From Oceanicella actignis (GTDB taxonomy: Bacteria; Pseudomonadota; Alphaproteobacteria; Rhodobacterales; Rhodobacteraceae): DNA of 64,000 nucleotides. The stretch is taken from NCBI RefSeq assembly GCF_008124525.1, contig NZ_VNHJ01000001.1, positions 496,001 through 560,000 of the forward strand. Reading direction: 5' to 3'. Of this stretch, positions 37,710 through 46,933 are shown piece after piece. The position numbers were made by a program, and so were the translations under genes. Every line of letters begins with the position of its first letter. Positions within the stretch are counted from its first letter, which is position 1. The notes under the pieces are model-generated. The model was not told the DNA's origin, made no database searches, and was given only the letters and a program-made list of their open reading frames with translations.

Positions 37710-38267
37710 TCAGCGCTTGATGCGGGTGTATTTCGCGCCCTCGAGCGACAGCCCCGCCATGATCCCGCGCTCGCCGAACACGACCTCGATCACCGGGTGG
37801 CGCGCGGTGGTGGTCGAGATGCCCGCCTGAAGCCCGTCCTCGGGGGTGACGACCTGCGCGTCGGCGCCCAGCTCCCATCCCTCCGAGCGGCGGAACTTCT
37901 CGAGCGCGGCGGTGGTCATGAACAGCAGCGCCTGCGACATGCGCTGCACGCCCGCCTGAAGGCCGAAGCTGGCGGCGGCGACGGCGTAGTAGTCCACCGT
38001 CACGCCGTTGACGCGCAGCGCGCCCTCGCCATAGGCGCCGCCGATCAGGAAGCCGGCCTTGGTGATTTCAGGCATCACCAGCACGCCGCGCGCCTTCTCG
38101 AGCAGCTCGCGCATCTCGGGCGACTGGGCGCGCAGCTCGGCCAGCGCCTTGTCCACCTTGTAGTCGATGACGGCCGCGTCCTCGGCCTGCGCCTGGCGCG
38201 CGGCGCCAAGCGCCAGCGGCAGGGCGGCCAGACCGGCCAGGAATTCGCGACGATGGGCGCCTCTCAT
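37710..38267 (-). CDS. SYLF (YSC84/Ysc84-like) lipid-binding domain protein
   Basis: A 185-residue exported protein. The signal contains a twin arginine (HRREFLAGLAALPLALGAA). The mature part matches SYLF proteins: ARGVLVMPEITKAGFLIGGAYGEGALRV, YYAVAAASFGLQAG and a final GLSLEGAKYTRIKR. SYLF domains bind phosphoinositides in eukaryotes; in bacteria the function is unknown, perhaps envelope lipid binding. AGGAG eight bases before the ATG at 38267. Confidence 0.87.
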   Translation of the reverse strand: MRGAHRREFLAGLAALPLALGAARQAQAEDAAVIDYKVDKALAELRAQSPEMRELLEKARGVLVMPEITKAGFLIGGAYGEGALRVNGVTVDYYAVAAASFGLQAGVQRMSQALLFMTTAALEKFRRSEGWELGADAQVVTPEDGLQAGISTTTARHPVIEVVFGERGIMAGLSLEGAKYTRIKR

Positions 38268-38350
38268 GGGCCTTCTCCTTGTGCTGCCCGGAACGATGCG
38301 TTCCGCCTCGGGCCGAGTCTGGCGCCGCTGCGCGGCCGGAGCAAGGCCGC

Positions 38351-39001
38351 TCAGCCTTCCAGCCGCGCCCGATCGGGAAGGCGCGCGTCCTTGCCCTCGG
38401 CCGCGGCGGCGCGAAAATGGGGCCGCTCGGCCAGGCGCGACATGTAGGCGGCGACCTCGGGCAGCAGCTCGACCCGGCCGATGCGCATCAGGTGCAGCGT
38501 GTAGCCCATGGCGATGTCCGCGGCCGAGAAGCCGCGCGCCAGAATGTGCCCGCCCGACGCCACCCGCGCGGCCAGCGCGCGCTGGGCGCGGGCGATCTGG
38601 TCCTCGAGATAGGCCGCATGCGCGTCCGAGACCTGGTATTGCGCCATGCCCGCGCGATGCCCGGCCAGCGTGGCGACATGCGTCGCCACGCCCGCCTCGG
38701 CGTAGTGCATCCATTGCAGCCAGTCGCCGTAATCGGGATCGGCCGGGCGCGGGGCGAGCGGGGTCGGGCCGTAGCGGCCGCACAGATACTCCATGGCCGC
38801 GATCGACTCGAACACGCGCGTCTGGCCGTCGATCAGCGCCGGCACCTTGCCCGCCGGATTGATCCGCGCCCATTCCTCCGAGGCCAGCCATTCGCGGTCG
38901 AGCGGCAGCGAGATCACCTCGCCCTCCAGCCCCATCTCGCGCATCAGCCACAGCACGCGGAACGAGCGCGAATGGCGCACATGGAAAAGACGCAAGCTCA
39001 T
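38351..39001 (-). CDS. Glutathione S-transferase family protein
   Basis: A 216-residue protein with an N-terminal thioredoxin-like domain (LRLFHVRHSRSFRVLWLMREMG, then NPAGKVPALIDG with the cis-proline and FESIAAMEYLCGRYG) and an all-helical C-terminal domain. It resembles the GSTs that use serine or tyrosine near the start for glutathione activation. Substrate unknown. Start overlaps the hemB stop as ATGA, so it is cotranscribed with hemB. Confidence 0.88.
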   Translation of the reverse strand: MSLRLFHVRHSRSFRVLWLMREMGLEGEVISLPLDREWLASEEWARINPAGKVPALIDGQTRVFESIAAMEYLCGRYGPTPLAPRPADPDYGDWLQWMHYAEAGVATHVATLAGHRAGMAQYQVSDAHAAYLEDQIARAQRALAARVASGGHILARGFSAADIAMGYTLHLMRIGRVELLPEVAAYMSRLAERPHFRAAAAEGKDARLPDRARLEG

Positions 39002-40005
39002 GCCGAACCCTCCAGCAGCTGCGCCGCGCGCGGCGCGAAATAGGTCAGGACGCCGTCGCAGCCCGCGCGCTTGAAGGCCAGCAGGCTTTCCATCATCGCC
39101 TGGTCGCCGTCCAGCCAGCCATTGGCGGCGGCGGCCTGGATCATGGCGTATTCGCCCGACACCTGGTAGGCGAAGGTGGGCGCGCCGAAGGTCTCGCGCG
39201 CGCGCCGGCACACGTCCAGATAGGGCATGCCGGGCTTGACCATGATCATGTCGGCGCCTTCCTCGAGGTCCGCGGCGATCTCGCGCAGGGCCTCGTCGGT
39301 GTTGCCGGGGTCCATCTGGTAGGTCTTCTTGTCGCCCTTGAGCGCGCCCTTGGCGCCCACCGCGTCGCGGAACGGGCCGTAGAAGGCGCTGGCGTATTTC
39401 GCCGCGTAGGACATGATCGCCACATGCTGGAAGTCGTGCGCCTCGAGCGCGCGGCGGATGACGCCGATGCGCCCGTCCATCATGTCCGAGGGGCCGAGGA
39501 TGTCGGCGCCCGCCTCGGCCTGCGCCAGGGCCTGCCGCTCGAGCGCCTCGAGCGTCTCGTCATTGGCCACGTCGCCGTCGCGCACGATGCCATCATGCCC
39601 GTCCGAGTTGTAGGGGTCGAGCGCGACGTCCAGCATGACGCCCATCTGCGGCACGGCGCGCTTGATGGCGCGGGTGGCCGTGTTGACCAGGTTGTCGGGG
39701 TTCCAGGCCTCTTCGGCGCCGGGGGTCTTGCGCGCGGGGTCCGTGCGCGGGAACAGCGCCATGCAGACGATGCCCAGATCCGCCGCGCGGCGCGCCGCCT
39801 CGACGGCGCGATCGACCGTCAGCCGCGAGACCCCGGGCATCGAGGGCACGGGCTCTTCGGCGTCGACGCCGTCGATCAGGAAGAGGGGCCAGATCAGGTC
39901 GCGCACGCTCAGCTCGTGCTCGCGCACAAGGTCGCGGATCCAGGGGGCGCGGCGCAGGCGGCGCGGGCGCGAAAGCGGAAACGGGGCGATGCGCGGCGAG
40001 GTCAT
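38998..40005 (-). CDS. hemB: Porphobilinogen synthase
   Basis: A 335-residue enzyme that joins two 5-aminolevulinates, the step after HemA. The two Schiff-base lysines are in SYAAKYASAFYGPFR and MIMVKPGMPYLD. The metal loop reads DVALDPYNSDGHDG, i.e. aspartates in place of the zinc-binding cysteines, so it is of the magnesium/potassium-dependent type known from Rhodobacter and plants. GGAG lies upstream of the ATG at 40005. Followed by the GST gene. Confidence 0.95.
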   Translation of the reverse strand: MTSPRIAPFPLSRPRRLRRAPWIRDLVREHELSVRDLIWPLFLIDGVDAEEPVPSMPGVSRLTVDRAVEAARRAADLGIVCMALFPRTDPARKTPGAEEAWNPDNLVNTATRAIKRAVPQMGVMLDVALDPYNSDGHDGIVRDGDVANDETLEALERQALAQAEAGADILGPSDMMDGRIGVIRRALEAHDFQHVAIMSYAAKYASAFYGPFRDAVGAKGALKGDKKTYQMDPGNTDEALREIAADLEEGADMIMVKPGMPYLDVCRRARETFGAPTFAYQVSGEYAMIQAAAANGWLDGDQAMMESLLAFKRAGCDGVLTYFAPRAAQLLEGSA

Positions 40006-40151
40006 GCGGGGGTCTCCGATGCGGCTGGCGTCGCCTTCGCAATGCCACGGGCGCGGCCGCGCGGCAAGGCTTGGGCTTCTCCTGGCCGGGGCGGGAAGGC
40101 TAAAAGGGGGCCGAGTCGGCCGCGGCGGCGCGGCGAGGCATGGGGCGGGGC

Positions 40152-40655
40152 ATGAGCGTCGAGACGACGGTGCACAGCATCTGGTATTGGGCGTTGCTGG
40201 CCGTTCTCTGGACCTGGGCCGGGGCCAGCGTGCACGGGGTGCCCCACCATGCCATCCGCCGCGCGGCGCTGCATGGCGGGCCGGATGCGGCGCTGTTCGA
40301 CGCGCTGGCGCGCCGCAGCCTGGCGTGGATCGATTTCCGCTTCCATCGCGAGGGGTTGTGGTGGGGGCTGACCGGCGGCTTCGCCCTGTCCTCGCTGACG
40401 GTGCTGGCGCTGGGCTTCGGATACGAACCCGCGCTGGGTCTGTGGGCCGTCGCCGCGCCGTGGAGCGCGTTGTCGGTTCTGGCGCTGCGCGAGGCGCTGG
40501 CGCTGCACCGCGCCCAGCCCGCGCCCGACGAGCTGCTGCGCCGCTTCGTGCGCCGGCGCCGGATTCACGTCGGGGTCGGCTATGCGGCGGTGATGCTCAC
40601 GGCCGCGGTCTTCGCGCTTGAAAGGGCTGGGGCGCTGGCTTTTCCGATGCGCTGA
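40152..40655 (+). CDS. Small integral membrane protein
   Basis: About 167 residues with four probable membrane helices (IWYWALLAVLWTWAG; LWWGLTGGFALSSLTVLALGF; LGLWAVAAPWSALSVLA; GVGYAAVMLTAAVFAL) and a basic loop before the last. It resembles a Rhodobacterales family sometimes labelled 'component of SufBCD complex' without evidence. Function unknown. An ATG at 40140 is also possible; 40152 is chosen because it starts MSVETTVHSIWYW. Divergent from hemB. Confidence 0.65.
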   Translation: MSVETTVHSIWYWALLAVLWTWAGASVHGVPHHAIRRAALHGGPDAALFDALARRSLAWIDFRFHREGLWWGLTGGFALSSLTVLALGFGYEPALGLWAVAAPWSALSVLALREALALHRAQPAPDELLRRFVRRRRIHVGVGYAAVMLTAAVFALERAGALAFPMR

Positions 40656-41188
40656 CGCGCCGCCGCGCGGCGGCGGGGATCGGGTCCGCCTTCGCGCCCG
40701 CCGCAAGGGCCGTCGCCCTGTCAGTCGCCGCCATTTTTTCGCTGGGTCCCTGGTCCGCCCCCGCCGCGCCGTCGCTTTCGAGGGTTCCTTGCGCCGACGT
40801 GCAAGCTTGCGCGCCCCGCGGGTCTGGGTCTGGGTCTGGGTCTGGGCCCGGGTTCCCGGATTTGGCCTTGGCGGCAAGGCGTCAATCGCCGCCGGCTTCG
40901 GCCGGGCGGAACGCGCGGCGCCGCCGCGCCGCGCGCCCGAGCGCACGCGCCCGAGGGGCCGGCGCGCATGCGCAGGCCCCCGCACGCCTCGCCCCCGCAC
41001 GCCTCGCCCCTGCGCGCCCCGGCCGGGCACCTCGTCCAATGGGGGCCGACCAGTCAGGCCGTCCAGGCCGCCCCCCCACCCGGCGCCCGCCTGTGCGGCC
41101 GCCCGCGCGCCCGCCTCCGCCCGTGGCCGCCCGCCTCGGCGGGCGCGCCGCGCTTGCGCGCTGGCGGCCGACGCGCTACCTCGCGCGC
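40656..41188. other. Gap of 530 bases before mfd, with a hexanucleotide repeat
   Basis: No supported gene. It contains a simple repeat (GGTCTG units, about 40821-40846, four copies) and near-duplicate GCACGCCTCGCCCC stretches near 40980-41010. Open frames are low-complexity. The mfd promoter must lie here but no clear element is seen. Confidence 0.6.
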
Positions 41189-44100
41189 ATGGCACGCGAT
41201 CCATCCAGCACCCCCGCCAGCCCCCCCGCCCGTTCCTCCGGCGCGTCGACGCCGCCGCTCGCGCCCGGCCAGCTGCGCGTGGGCGGCGCGCCCGAGGGCT
41301 ACGACGCCAAGCTGACCGCCGAGCTGGCGGCGCGCGCCGGCGGGCCGGTGCTGCATGTGGCGCGCGACGACGCCCGCCTGGCCGCCTTCGCCGAGGCGCT
41401 GGCCTTCTTCGCCCCGGATCTGCCCGTGCTGCGCTTTCCCGCCTGGGATTGCCTGCCCTATGACCGCATCTCGCCCAACCCCGAGATCGCCGCCGCGCGC
41501 ATGGCGACGCTGGCCGCGCTGGCCGACGGCTTCGACCGTCCCTCGGTGGTGCTGACCACCGTCGCCGCCGCCGCCCAGCGCCTGCCCGCGCGCGAGGTGG
41601 TGCGCGGCGCCAGCTTCGTGGCCGAGGTCGGCAAGCCGCTGGATCTGGACGCGCTGCGCGACTACCTGGCGCGCATGGGCTTCAACCGCGCCTCGACGGT
41701 GACCGAGCCGGGCGACTTCGCCATCCGCGGCGGCGTCATCGACATCTTCCCCCCCGGCGCGCGCGGACCCGTGCGGCTGGACCTGTTCGGCGACATACTG
41801 GACGGCGCGCGCCGCTTCGATCCCGAAACCCAGCGCGCCACCGCCCGCCTGCGCCGGGTCGAGCTGGCGCCCGTCAGCGAGGTCATCCTGGACGAACCCG
41901 CCATCGCCCGCTTTCGCCAGCGCTATCGCGAGCTGTTCGGCGCCGCGGGCATGGACGACCCGCTCTACGAGGCCGTCAGCGCCGGGCGCAAGCACCAGGG
42001 CATGGAGCATTGGGCGCCCCTGTTCCACGAGCGCATGGAGACCCTGTTCGACTACCTGCCCGGCGCGCCCGTCAGCCTCGACCACCAGGCCGAAGAGGCC
42101 CTGGCCGCCCGGCGCGAGATGGTGGCCGACCACTACGACAACCGCCGCGCGGCCATGAACGCCAAGCCCGCCGCCGGCCTTGCGGCCCCGGTCTACAAGC
42201 CGTGCCCGCCCGAGATGCTGCACCTGACCGAGGCCGACTGGAGCGAGGCGCTGTCGGGCCGCCACCTGCGCCGCCTGTCGCCGCTGCCCCAGCCGCCGGG
42301 GCCGGGCTGCATCGACGCGGGCGGGCGCGCGGGGCGCAGCTTCGCCCCCGAGCGCCAGGCGCGCGAGGGGCGGCTGTTCGAGGCGCTGGCCGGCCATGTG
42401 CGCGCCCTGCGCGCGGCGGGCAAGACGGTGATCTTCGCCACCTATTCAGAGGGCGCGCGCGAGCGCGTGGGCACGCTGCTGTCCGATGCCGGGGTCGAGG
42501 GGCTGCGCCCCGCCGCGCGCTTCTCGGACGTTGCGCCCGACGCGGTCAACCTGGCGATCTGGGCGCTCGAGGCCGGGTTCGAGACAGACCGCCTCGCCGT
42601 GATCTCCGAGCAGGACGTGCTGGGCGACCGGCTGGTGCGCGCCCCGCGCCGGCGCCGGCGCGCCGACGCCTTCCTGACCGAGGTTGCCGACCTGTCGCCG
42701 GGCGATCTGGTCGTGCATGCCGAGCATGGCGTGGGCCGCTATCTGGGCCTTCAGACCATCGAGGCCATGGGCGCGCCGCACGAATGCGCCGCGCTCGAAT
42801 ACGCGGGCGGCGACAAGCTGTATCTGCCGGTCGAGAACATCGAGCTGCTGAGCCGCTACGGCCAGGAGGCCGGCCTTCTGGACCGGCTCGGCGGCGGCGC
42901 CTGGCAGGCGCGCAAGGCGAAGATGAAGGAGCGCATCCGCGACATGGCGGAGAAGCTCATCCGCGTGGCGGCCGAACGGGCGCTGCGCTCGGCGCCGCGC
43001 TTCGTCCCGCCCCATGGCCTGTGGGAAGAGTTCTGCGCCCGCTTCCCCTATCAGGAGACCGAGGACCAGCTGGCCGCCATCGACGACGTGCTCGCCGATC
43101 TGGCGTCGGGCCGGCCCATGGACCGGCTCGTGTGCGGCGACGTCGGCTTCGGCAAGACCGAGGTCGCGCTGCGCGCCGCCTTCGTCGCCGCCATGGCCGG
43201 CGCGCAGGTGGCGGTGATCGCGCCGACCACGCTGCTGGCGCGCCAGCATGCGCGCAGCTTCGCCGAGCGCTTCCGCGGCCTGCCGGTGAACGTGCGCCAG
43301 CTGTCGCGCTTCGTCGCCGCGCGCGAGGCGGCGCAGACGCGCAAGGGCCTCGCCGACGGCACGGTGGACATCGTGGTCGGCACCCACGCGCTGCTGGGCA
43401 AGGACATCCGCTTTCGCGACCTCGGGCTGCTCATCATCGACGAAGAGCAGCATTTCGGCGTGCGCCACAAGGAACGGCTCAAGCAGCTGCGCTCGGACGT
43501 GCATGTGCTGACCATGACGGCGACGCCCATCCCGCGCACGCTTCAGCAGGCCATGACCGGCGTGCGCGAGCTGTCGGTCATCGCCACGCCGCCGGTCGAC
43601 CGGCTGGCCGTGCGCACCTATGTCGCGCCCTTCGATCCCGTCACCATCCGCGAGGCGCTGCTGCGCGAGCATTACCGCGGCGGGCAGTCCTTCGTGGTGT
43701 GCCCGCGCATCGCCGATCTGGATGAGATGGAGGCCTTCCTGCGCGAGCAGGTCCCCGAGGTCAGCTACGTCGTCGCCCATGGCCAGATGGCCGCGGGCGA
43801 GCTGGACGAGCGCATGAACGCCTTCTACGACGGGCGCTACGACGTGCTGCTGGCCACGACCATCGTCGAATCCGGGCTGGACATCCCCTCGGCCAACACG
43901 CTGGTGGTGCACAAGGCCGACATGTTCGGCCTGGCGCAGCTCTACCAGATCCGCGGGCGGGTGGGGCGCTCGAAGACGCGGGCCTACGCCTATCTGACCA
44001 CCGAGCCGCGCAAGCGCCTGACCCCCGCCGCCGAGAAGCGGCTGAAGGTGCTGGCGGGGCTCGACAGCCTGGGCGCGGGCTTCAACCTGGCCAGCCATGA

Positions 44101-44941
44101 CCTCGACATCCGCGGCGCGGGCAACCTTCTGGGCGAAGAGCAGTCGGGCCATGTGCGCGAGGTCGGCTTCGAGCTTTACCAGGACATGCTCGAAGAGGCG
44201 ATCGCGCGCATGAAGGCCGGCGAGCTCGAGGGGCTGAGCGACGCCGACGACGAGGGCTGGTCGCCGCAGATCAATCTGGGCCTGCCGGTGCTGATCCCCG
44301 AAAGCTACGTGCCCGATCTGGACGTGCGGCTGGGGCTTTACCGGCGCCTGTCGGCCCTCGAGACGCGCGAAGAGCTCGAAGGCTTCGCGGCCGAGCTGCA
44401 TGACCGCTTCGGCAAGCCCCCGCGCGAGGTCGAGACGCTGCTGCGGGTGGTTCGCGTCAAGGGCATGTGCAAGCGCGCGGGCATCGCGCGGCTGGACGGC
44501 GGGCCCAAGGGGGCGACCGTGCAGTTCCGCGGCGACCGCTTCGCCAACCCCGCCGGGCTGGCGGCCTGGCTGCAGGGGCAGAACGGGCTGGCCAAGATCC
44601 GCGACAACCGCATCGTCGTGCGCCGCGACTGGCGCGACGACGAGGACCGCCTGAAAGGCGCCTTCGCCATCGCCCGCGACCTGGCCGCCGCCGCCGGGGC
44701 GGGGGCCGCCAAGCCGGGCGCCGGGAAGGCGAAGGCGGAGGCCGGGAGCGCGGAGCGCAAGGGCGCAGAGCGCCAGGGCGCGGAGCGCAAGCGCGCGGGG
44801 CAAACGGGCGCGGGGCAAACGGGCGCGGGGCAGACGGGCGCAGGAAAAACGGGCGCGGAGAAAACGGGCGCGGTGGGGCAGGGCGCCAGGAAGCCGGCCG
44901 CCGCCCGGGCCTCGACCCCACGGGGCAAGCGCGGGGGCTGA
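41189..44941 (+). CDS. mfd: Transcription-repair coupling factor Mfd, with a repeat-rich tail
   Basis: A 1250-residue translocase that removes stalled RNA polymerase and recruits UvrA. UvrB-homology region near the N-terminus (FPAWDCLPYDRISPNPEI), RNA-polymerase interaction and hook (GDLVVHAEHGVGRYLGL), then RecG-like helicase motifs: GDVGFGKTEVALRA (Walker A), IIDEEQHFGVRHKE, TMTATPIPRTL and VESGLDIPSANTL. The usual length is about 1150. The extra C-terminal residues are Lys/Arg/Ala/Gly-rich and include nine 5-residue repeats (1188-1232). ATG 41189 fits the family start; upstream codons are in low-complexity sequence. Confidence 0.93.
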   Translation: MARDPSSTPASPPARSSGASTPPLAPGQLRVGGAPEGYDAKLTAELAARAGGPVLHVARDDARLAAFAEALAFFAPDLPVLRFPAWDCLPYDRISPNPEIAAARMATLAALADGFDRPSVVLTTVAAAAQRLPAREVVRGASFVAEVGKPLDLDALRDYLARMGFNRASTVTEPGDFAIRGGVIDIFPPGARGPVRLDLFGDILDGARRFDPETQRATARLRRVELAPVSEVILDEPAIARFRQRYRELFGAAGMDDPLYEAVSAGRKHQGMEHWAPLFHERMETLFDYLPGAPVSLDHQAEEALAARREMVADHYDNRRAAMNAKPAAGLAAPVYKPCPPEMLHLTEADWSEALSGRHLRRLSPLPQPPGPGCIDAGGRAGRSFAPERQAREGRLFEALAGHVRALRAAGKTVIFATYSEGARERVGTLLSDAGVEGLRPAARFSDVAPDAVNLAIWALEAGFETDRLAVISEQDVLGDRLVRAPRRRRRADAFLTEVADLSPGDLVVHAEHGVGRYLGLQTIEAMGAPHECAALEYAGGDKLYLPVENIELLSRYGQEAGLLDRLGGGAWQARKAKMKERIRDMAEKLIRVAAERALRSAPRFVPPHGLWEEFCARFPYQETEDQLAAIDDVLADLASGRPMDRLVCGDVGFGKTEVALRAAFVAAMAGAQVAVIAPTTLLARQHARSFAERFRGLPVNVRQLSRFVAAREAAQTRKGLADGTVDIVVGTHALLGKDIRFRDLGLLIIDEEQHFGVRHKERLKQLRSDVHVLTMTATPIPRTLQQAMTGVRELSVIATPPVDRLAVRTYVAPFDPVTIREALLREHYRGGQSFVVCPRIADLDEMEAFLREQVPEVSYVVAHGQMAAGELDERMNAFYDGRYDVLLATTIVESGLDIPSANTLVVHKADMFGLAQLYQIRGRVGRSKTRAYAYLTTEPRKRLTPAAEKRLKVLAGLDSLGAGFNLASHDLDIRGAGNLLGEEQSGHVREVGFELYQDMLEEAIARMKAGELEGLSDADDEGWSPQINLGLPVLIPESYVPDLDVRLGLYRRLSALETREELEGFAAELHDRFGKPPREVETLLRVVRVKGMCKRAGIARLDGGPKGATVQFRGDRFANPAGLAAWLQGQNGLAKIRDNRIVVRRDWRDDEDRLKGAFAIARDLAAAAGAGAAKPGAGKAKAEAGSAERKGAERQGAERKRAGQTGAGQTGAGQTGAGKTGAEKTGAVGQGARKPAAARASTPRGKRGG
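44750..44884 (+). repeat. 15-bp tandem repeats in the mfd tail (nine units)
   Basis: Nine in-frame 15-bp units coding AERKG, AERQG, AERKR, AGQTG three times, AGKTG, AEKTG and AVGQG. Two adjacent AGQTG units are identical at DNA level. Same unit length and same pentapeptide logic as the array in atpA, though the sequence differs. Confidence 0.92.
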
Positions 44942-45696
44942 GCGCCACGCGCCTTGGGCGCACGACCGCAGCCCCGCCCGCGCCCTTGGTGCGCCTTGCC
45001 GCCGCCTCCGGCGCCCTTGGCGCGCCTGACCGCCGAGCCCCGGCCCCCCGGCAGCCCCCTGCCGCGCGCGCCGGCCATTCGCCCAAGGGCGCCTTTCCCT
45101 TGCGGCGGAAGCCGCGGCCCAGCTCGTCAAACGCCTGGCCCGGATCGGCGCGCCTTCCCGCCCGCGGCGGGATCCGTGGGTTGAACATGTTCCCGTCCGG
45201 GCAGCGGCCTGCGCCTTCCCTTCGCGGCGCGCCGCCAAGGCCGCCGCCTTTTTCGCGGCGAGGTGGGCGACGGGAACGGCGCGCGCGGCGATCCGAGCGG
45301 GCCGCCTCGCCCGCCGCGTCGCTGGCTCAAGCCGGTTTCGGGCGCGACGACGCGGCAAGGGGGCGTGCGTCTTGGCCCGCCGAGGGCATGGCGCGCCTGC
45401 CGCGCGTCGCCCTCGCGCGCGCCCCTCGCCCGCATCCTTGCCGATCTGCGAAGGCGCGCGCCGCCTGCGGTCCGCGTGCGGCCTGCGCCCCGTGCGATCG
45501 GCGTTCGCTCGTCGAGCGGCTGGCGTGCGATCCGCGTGCGGCAGGGGCATGCCGATGCCGCCATGCGCGTGGGGCGGGCCGGGCGCGCCAGCCGCGCCCG
45601 GCTGGGCGAAGAAACGCCAAGGAGTCGCGACGATGCGGGGGCGTCAGGCCCGCCGTCCGCTCCCGCCTTCGTCCGATCGCTTCGCCGGCGGGGGCG
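44942..45696. other. Gap of 755 bases with no supported gene
   Basis: Downstream of mfd and of the convergent membrane-protein gene. Very GC-rich. Frames on both strands are Arg/Pro/Gly-rich with no motif. One minus-strand frame starting at 45188 (MFNPRIPPRAGRRADPG...) briefly looks protein-like but then runs into the mfd tail antisense. No RNA gene seen. Confidence 0.55.
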
Positions 45697-46203
45697 TCAG
45701 TGCGCGCCGCCCATCGCCAGGATCGCGACGCCCAGCAGCGCGGCGATGCCCACCTCGATGGCCACCAGCTTCACATGCGAATCGCGCAGGATCGCCGCCG
45801 CCACCTCGCGCCGTTCGGGCCCTTCGGCCGTCGCCGCCAGGTAGGCGCTCTCGGCGTCCTGGATCTGGCGGCGGGCGGGTTCGGTGGTGAACAGGTAGAC
45901 GCCCAGGATCAGCAGCAGCAGCGCGCCCGGCGCGTCGGCGCCGTTCTGCGCAAGGCGGAACAGCCCGCCCACCGCCAGCGCGATGCCCGTCAGCATCACC
46001 AGCAGAAAGCGCCAGGAATGGTCGAAGGCGCCCCGCCGCGCCGCGGCCGCCTCGGGCCCGAGGCGCGCCGCCTCGCCGCACAGCAGCGGGCAGCGGCGCC
46101 ACATGACGACGCTCCACACCGCGCGCAGCGCAAAGGCCAGCGCGATCCAGCGCGCCAGCGGCTCGTCGCCGATCGCCTTGAGGATGTTCATCAACCCGTC
46201 CAT
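45697..46203 (-). CDS. Integral membrane protein of unknown function
   Basis: A 168-residue protein with about four hydrophobic segments (ARWIALAFALRAVWSVVMW; FLLVMLTGIALAVGGLF; GALLLLILGVYLF; VKLVAIEVGIAALLGVAIL) and a charged loop between the third and fourth. No known motif. It starts 25 bases after the DsbA-like gene ends, on the same strand, and may share its transcript. Confidence 0.6.
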   Translation of the reverse strand: MDGLMNILKAIGDEPLARWIALAFALRAVWSVVMWRRCPLLCGEAARLGPEAAAARRGAFDHSWRFLLVMLTGIALAVGGLFRLAQNGADAPGALLLLILGVYLFTTEPARRQIQDAESAYLAATAEGPERREVAAAILRDSHVKLVAIEVGIAALLGVAILAMGGAH

Positions 46204-46228
46204 GGCGCCCTCGTTTCGCGCGGCGCGG

Positions 46229-46864
46229 TCAGACCCGCGCGGCCAGAAGCTCGTCGATCACCTGCGACCAGAGCCCGGTTTCCTGCGCGCCCTGAAGCAC
46301 ATGGCGGCCGGCGACGATGAAGGTGGGCACGCCGCTCACGCCCATCTCGCGCGCGGCGGCGTCCTGCCTGCGGATCTCGTCCTTGTCGGCGTCGCTGGCC
46401 AGAAGCCGCGCGACGACTTCGGGCTCCATCCCCGCGGCGCGGGCGGCGTCGATCAGCACCTCGTGATCCGAGATGTCCTGCCCCAGCTGGAAATAGCGCC
46501 GGAACAGCTGCGAGACGACCGCCGACTGGTTGCCCGTGGCGCGCGACCACAGGATCAGCCGGTGCGCGTCAAGCGTGTTGGGCGTGCGCGCGATGCGCGA
46601 GAAGTCGATGTCCAGCCCCGCGTCGCGCGCCGCCTGCGCGATGGCGGCGTAGACCTGCGCGGCGCGCTCGGGGCCGCCGAACTTGGCTTCGAGATAGGCG
46701 CGCCGGTCCATGCCCTCGGGCGGCATGTCGGGGTTGAGCTGAAAGGGCCGCCAGGTGATGTCGAAGGGGTTCTCGGCCGCGGCTTCCAGCGCGCGGTCGA
46801 GCTTGACCTTCCCGATGTAGCACCACGGGCAGATGGGGTCGGAGATGATGTCGAGCGTGATCAT
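46229..46864 (-). CDS. DsbA family oxidoreductase (FrnE-like)
   Basis: A 211-residue thioredoxin-fold protein without a signal peptide. The redox site CPWC is at residues 12-15 (DPICPWCYIG). The cis-proline segment MGVSGVPTFIVAGRHVLQGAQ lies near the end, both matching FrnE/2-hydroxychromene-isomerase-like DsbA proteins of the cytoplasm. It may act as a disulfide isomerase or GST-like enzyme. Start 46864 is ATG; an upstream GTG adds three residues only. Confidence 0.87.
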   Translation of the reverse strand: MITLDIISDPICPWCYIGKVKLDRALEAAAENPFDITWRPFQLNPDMPPEGMDRRAYLEAKFGGPERAAQVYAAIAQAARDAGLDIDFSRIARTPNTLDAHRLILWSRATGNQSAVVSQLFRRYFQLGQDISDHEVLIDAARAAGMEPEVVARLLASDADKDEIRRQDAAAREMGVSGVPTFIVAGRHVLQGAQETGLWSQVIDELLAARV

Positions 46865-46933
46865 GACGCGCACTCTAGCGCGGCTTTGCGCGCGGCGCCA
46901 ATCACGACAGGGCGATGGCGCGCCGGGCCGCGC

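Noticed and set aside
44942-45696. Minus-strand frame starting at 45188 as a small gene
   Set aside because: It has no clear ribosome site, turns Arg/Pro-rich after about 45 residues and continues antisense to mfd. No family is recognised.
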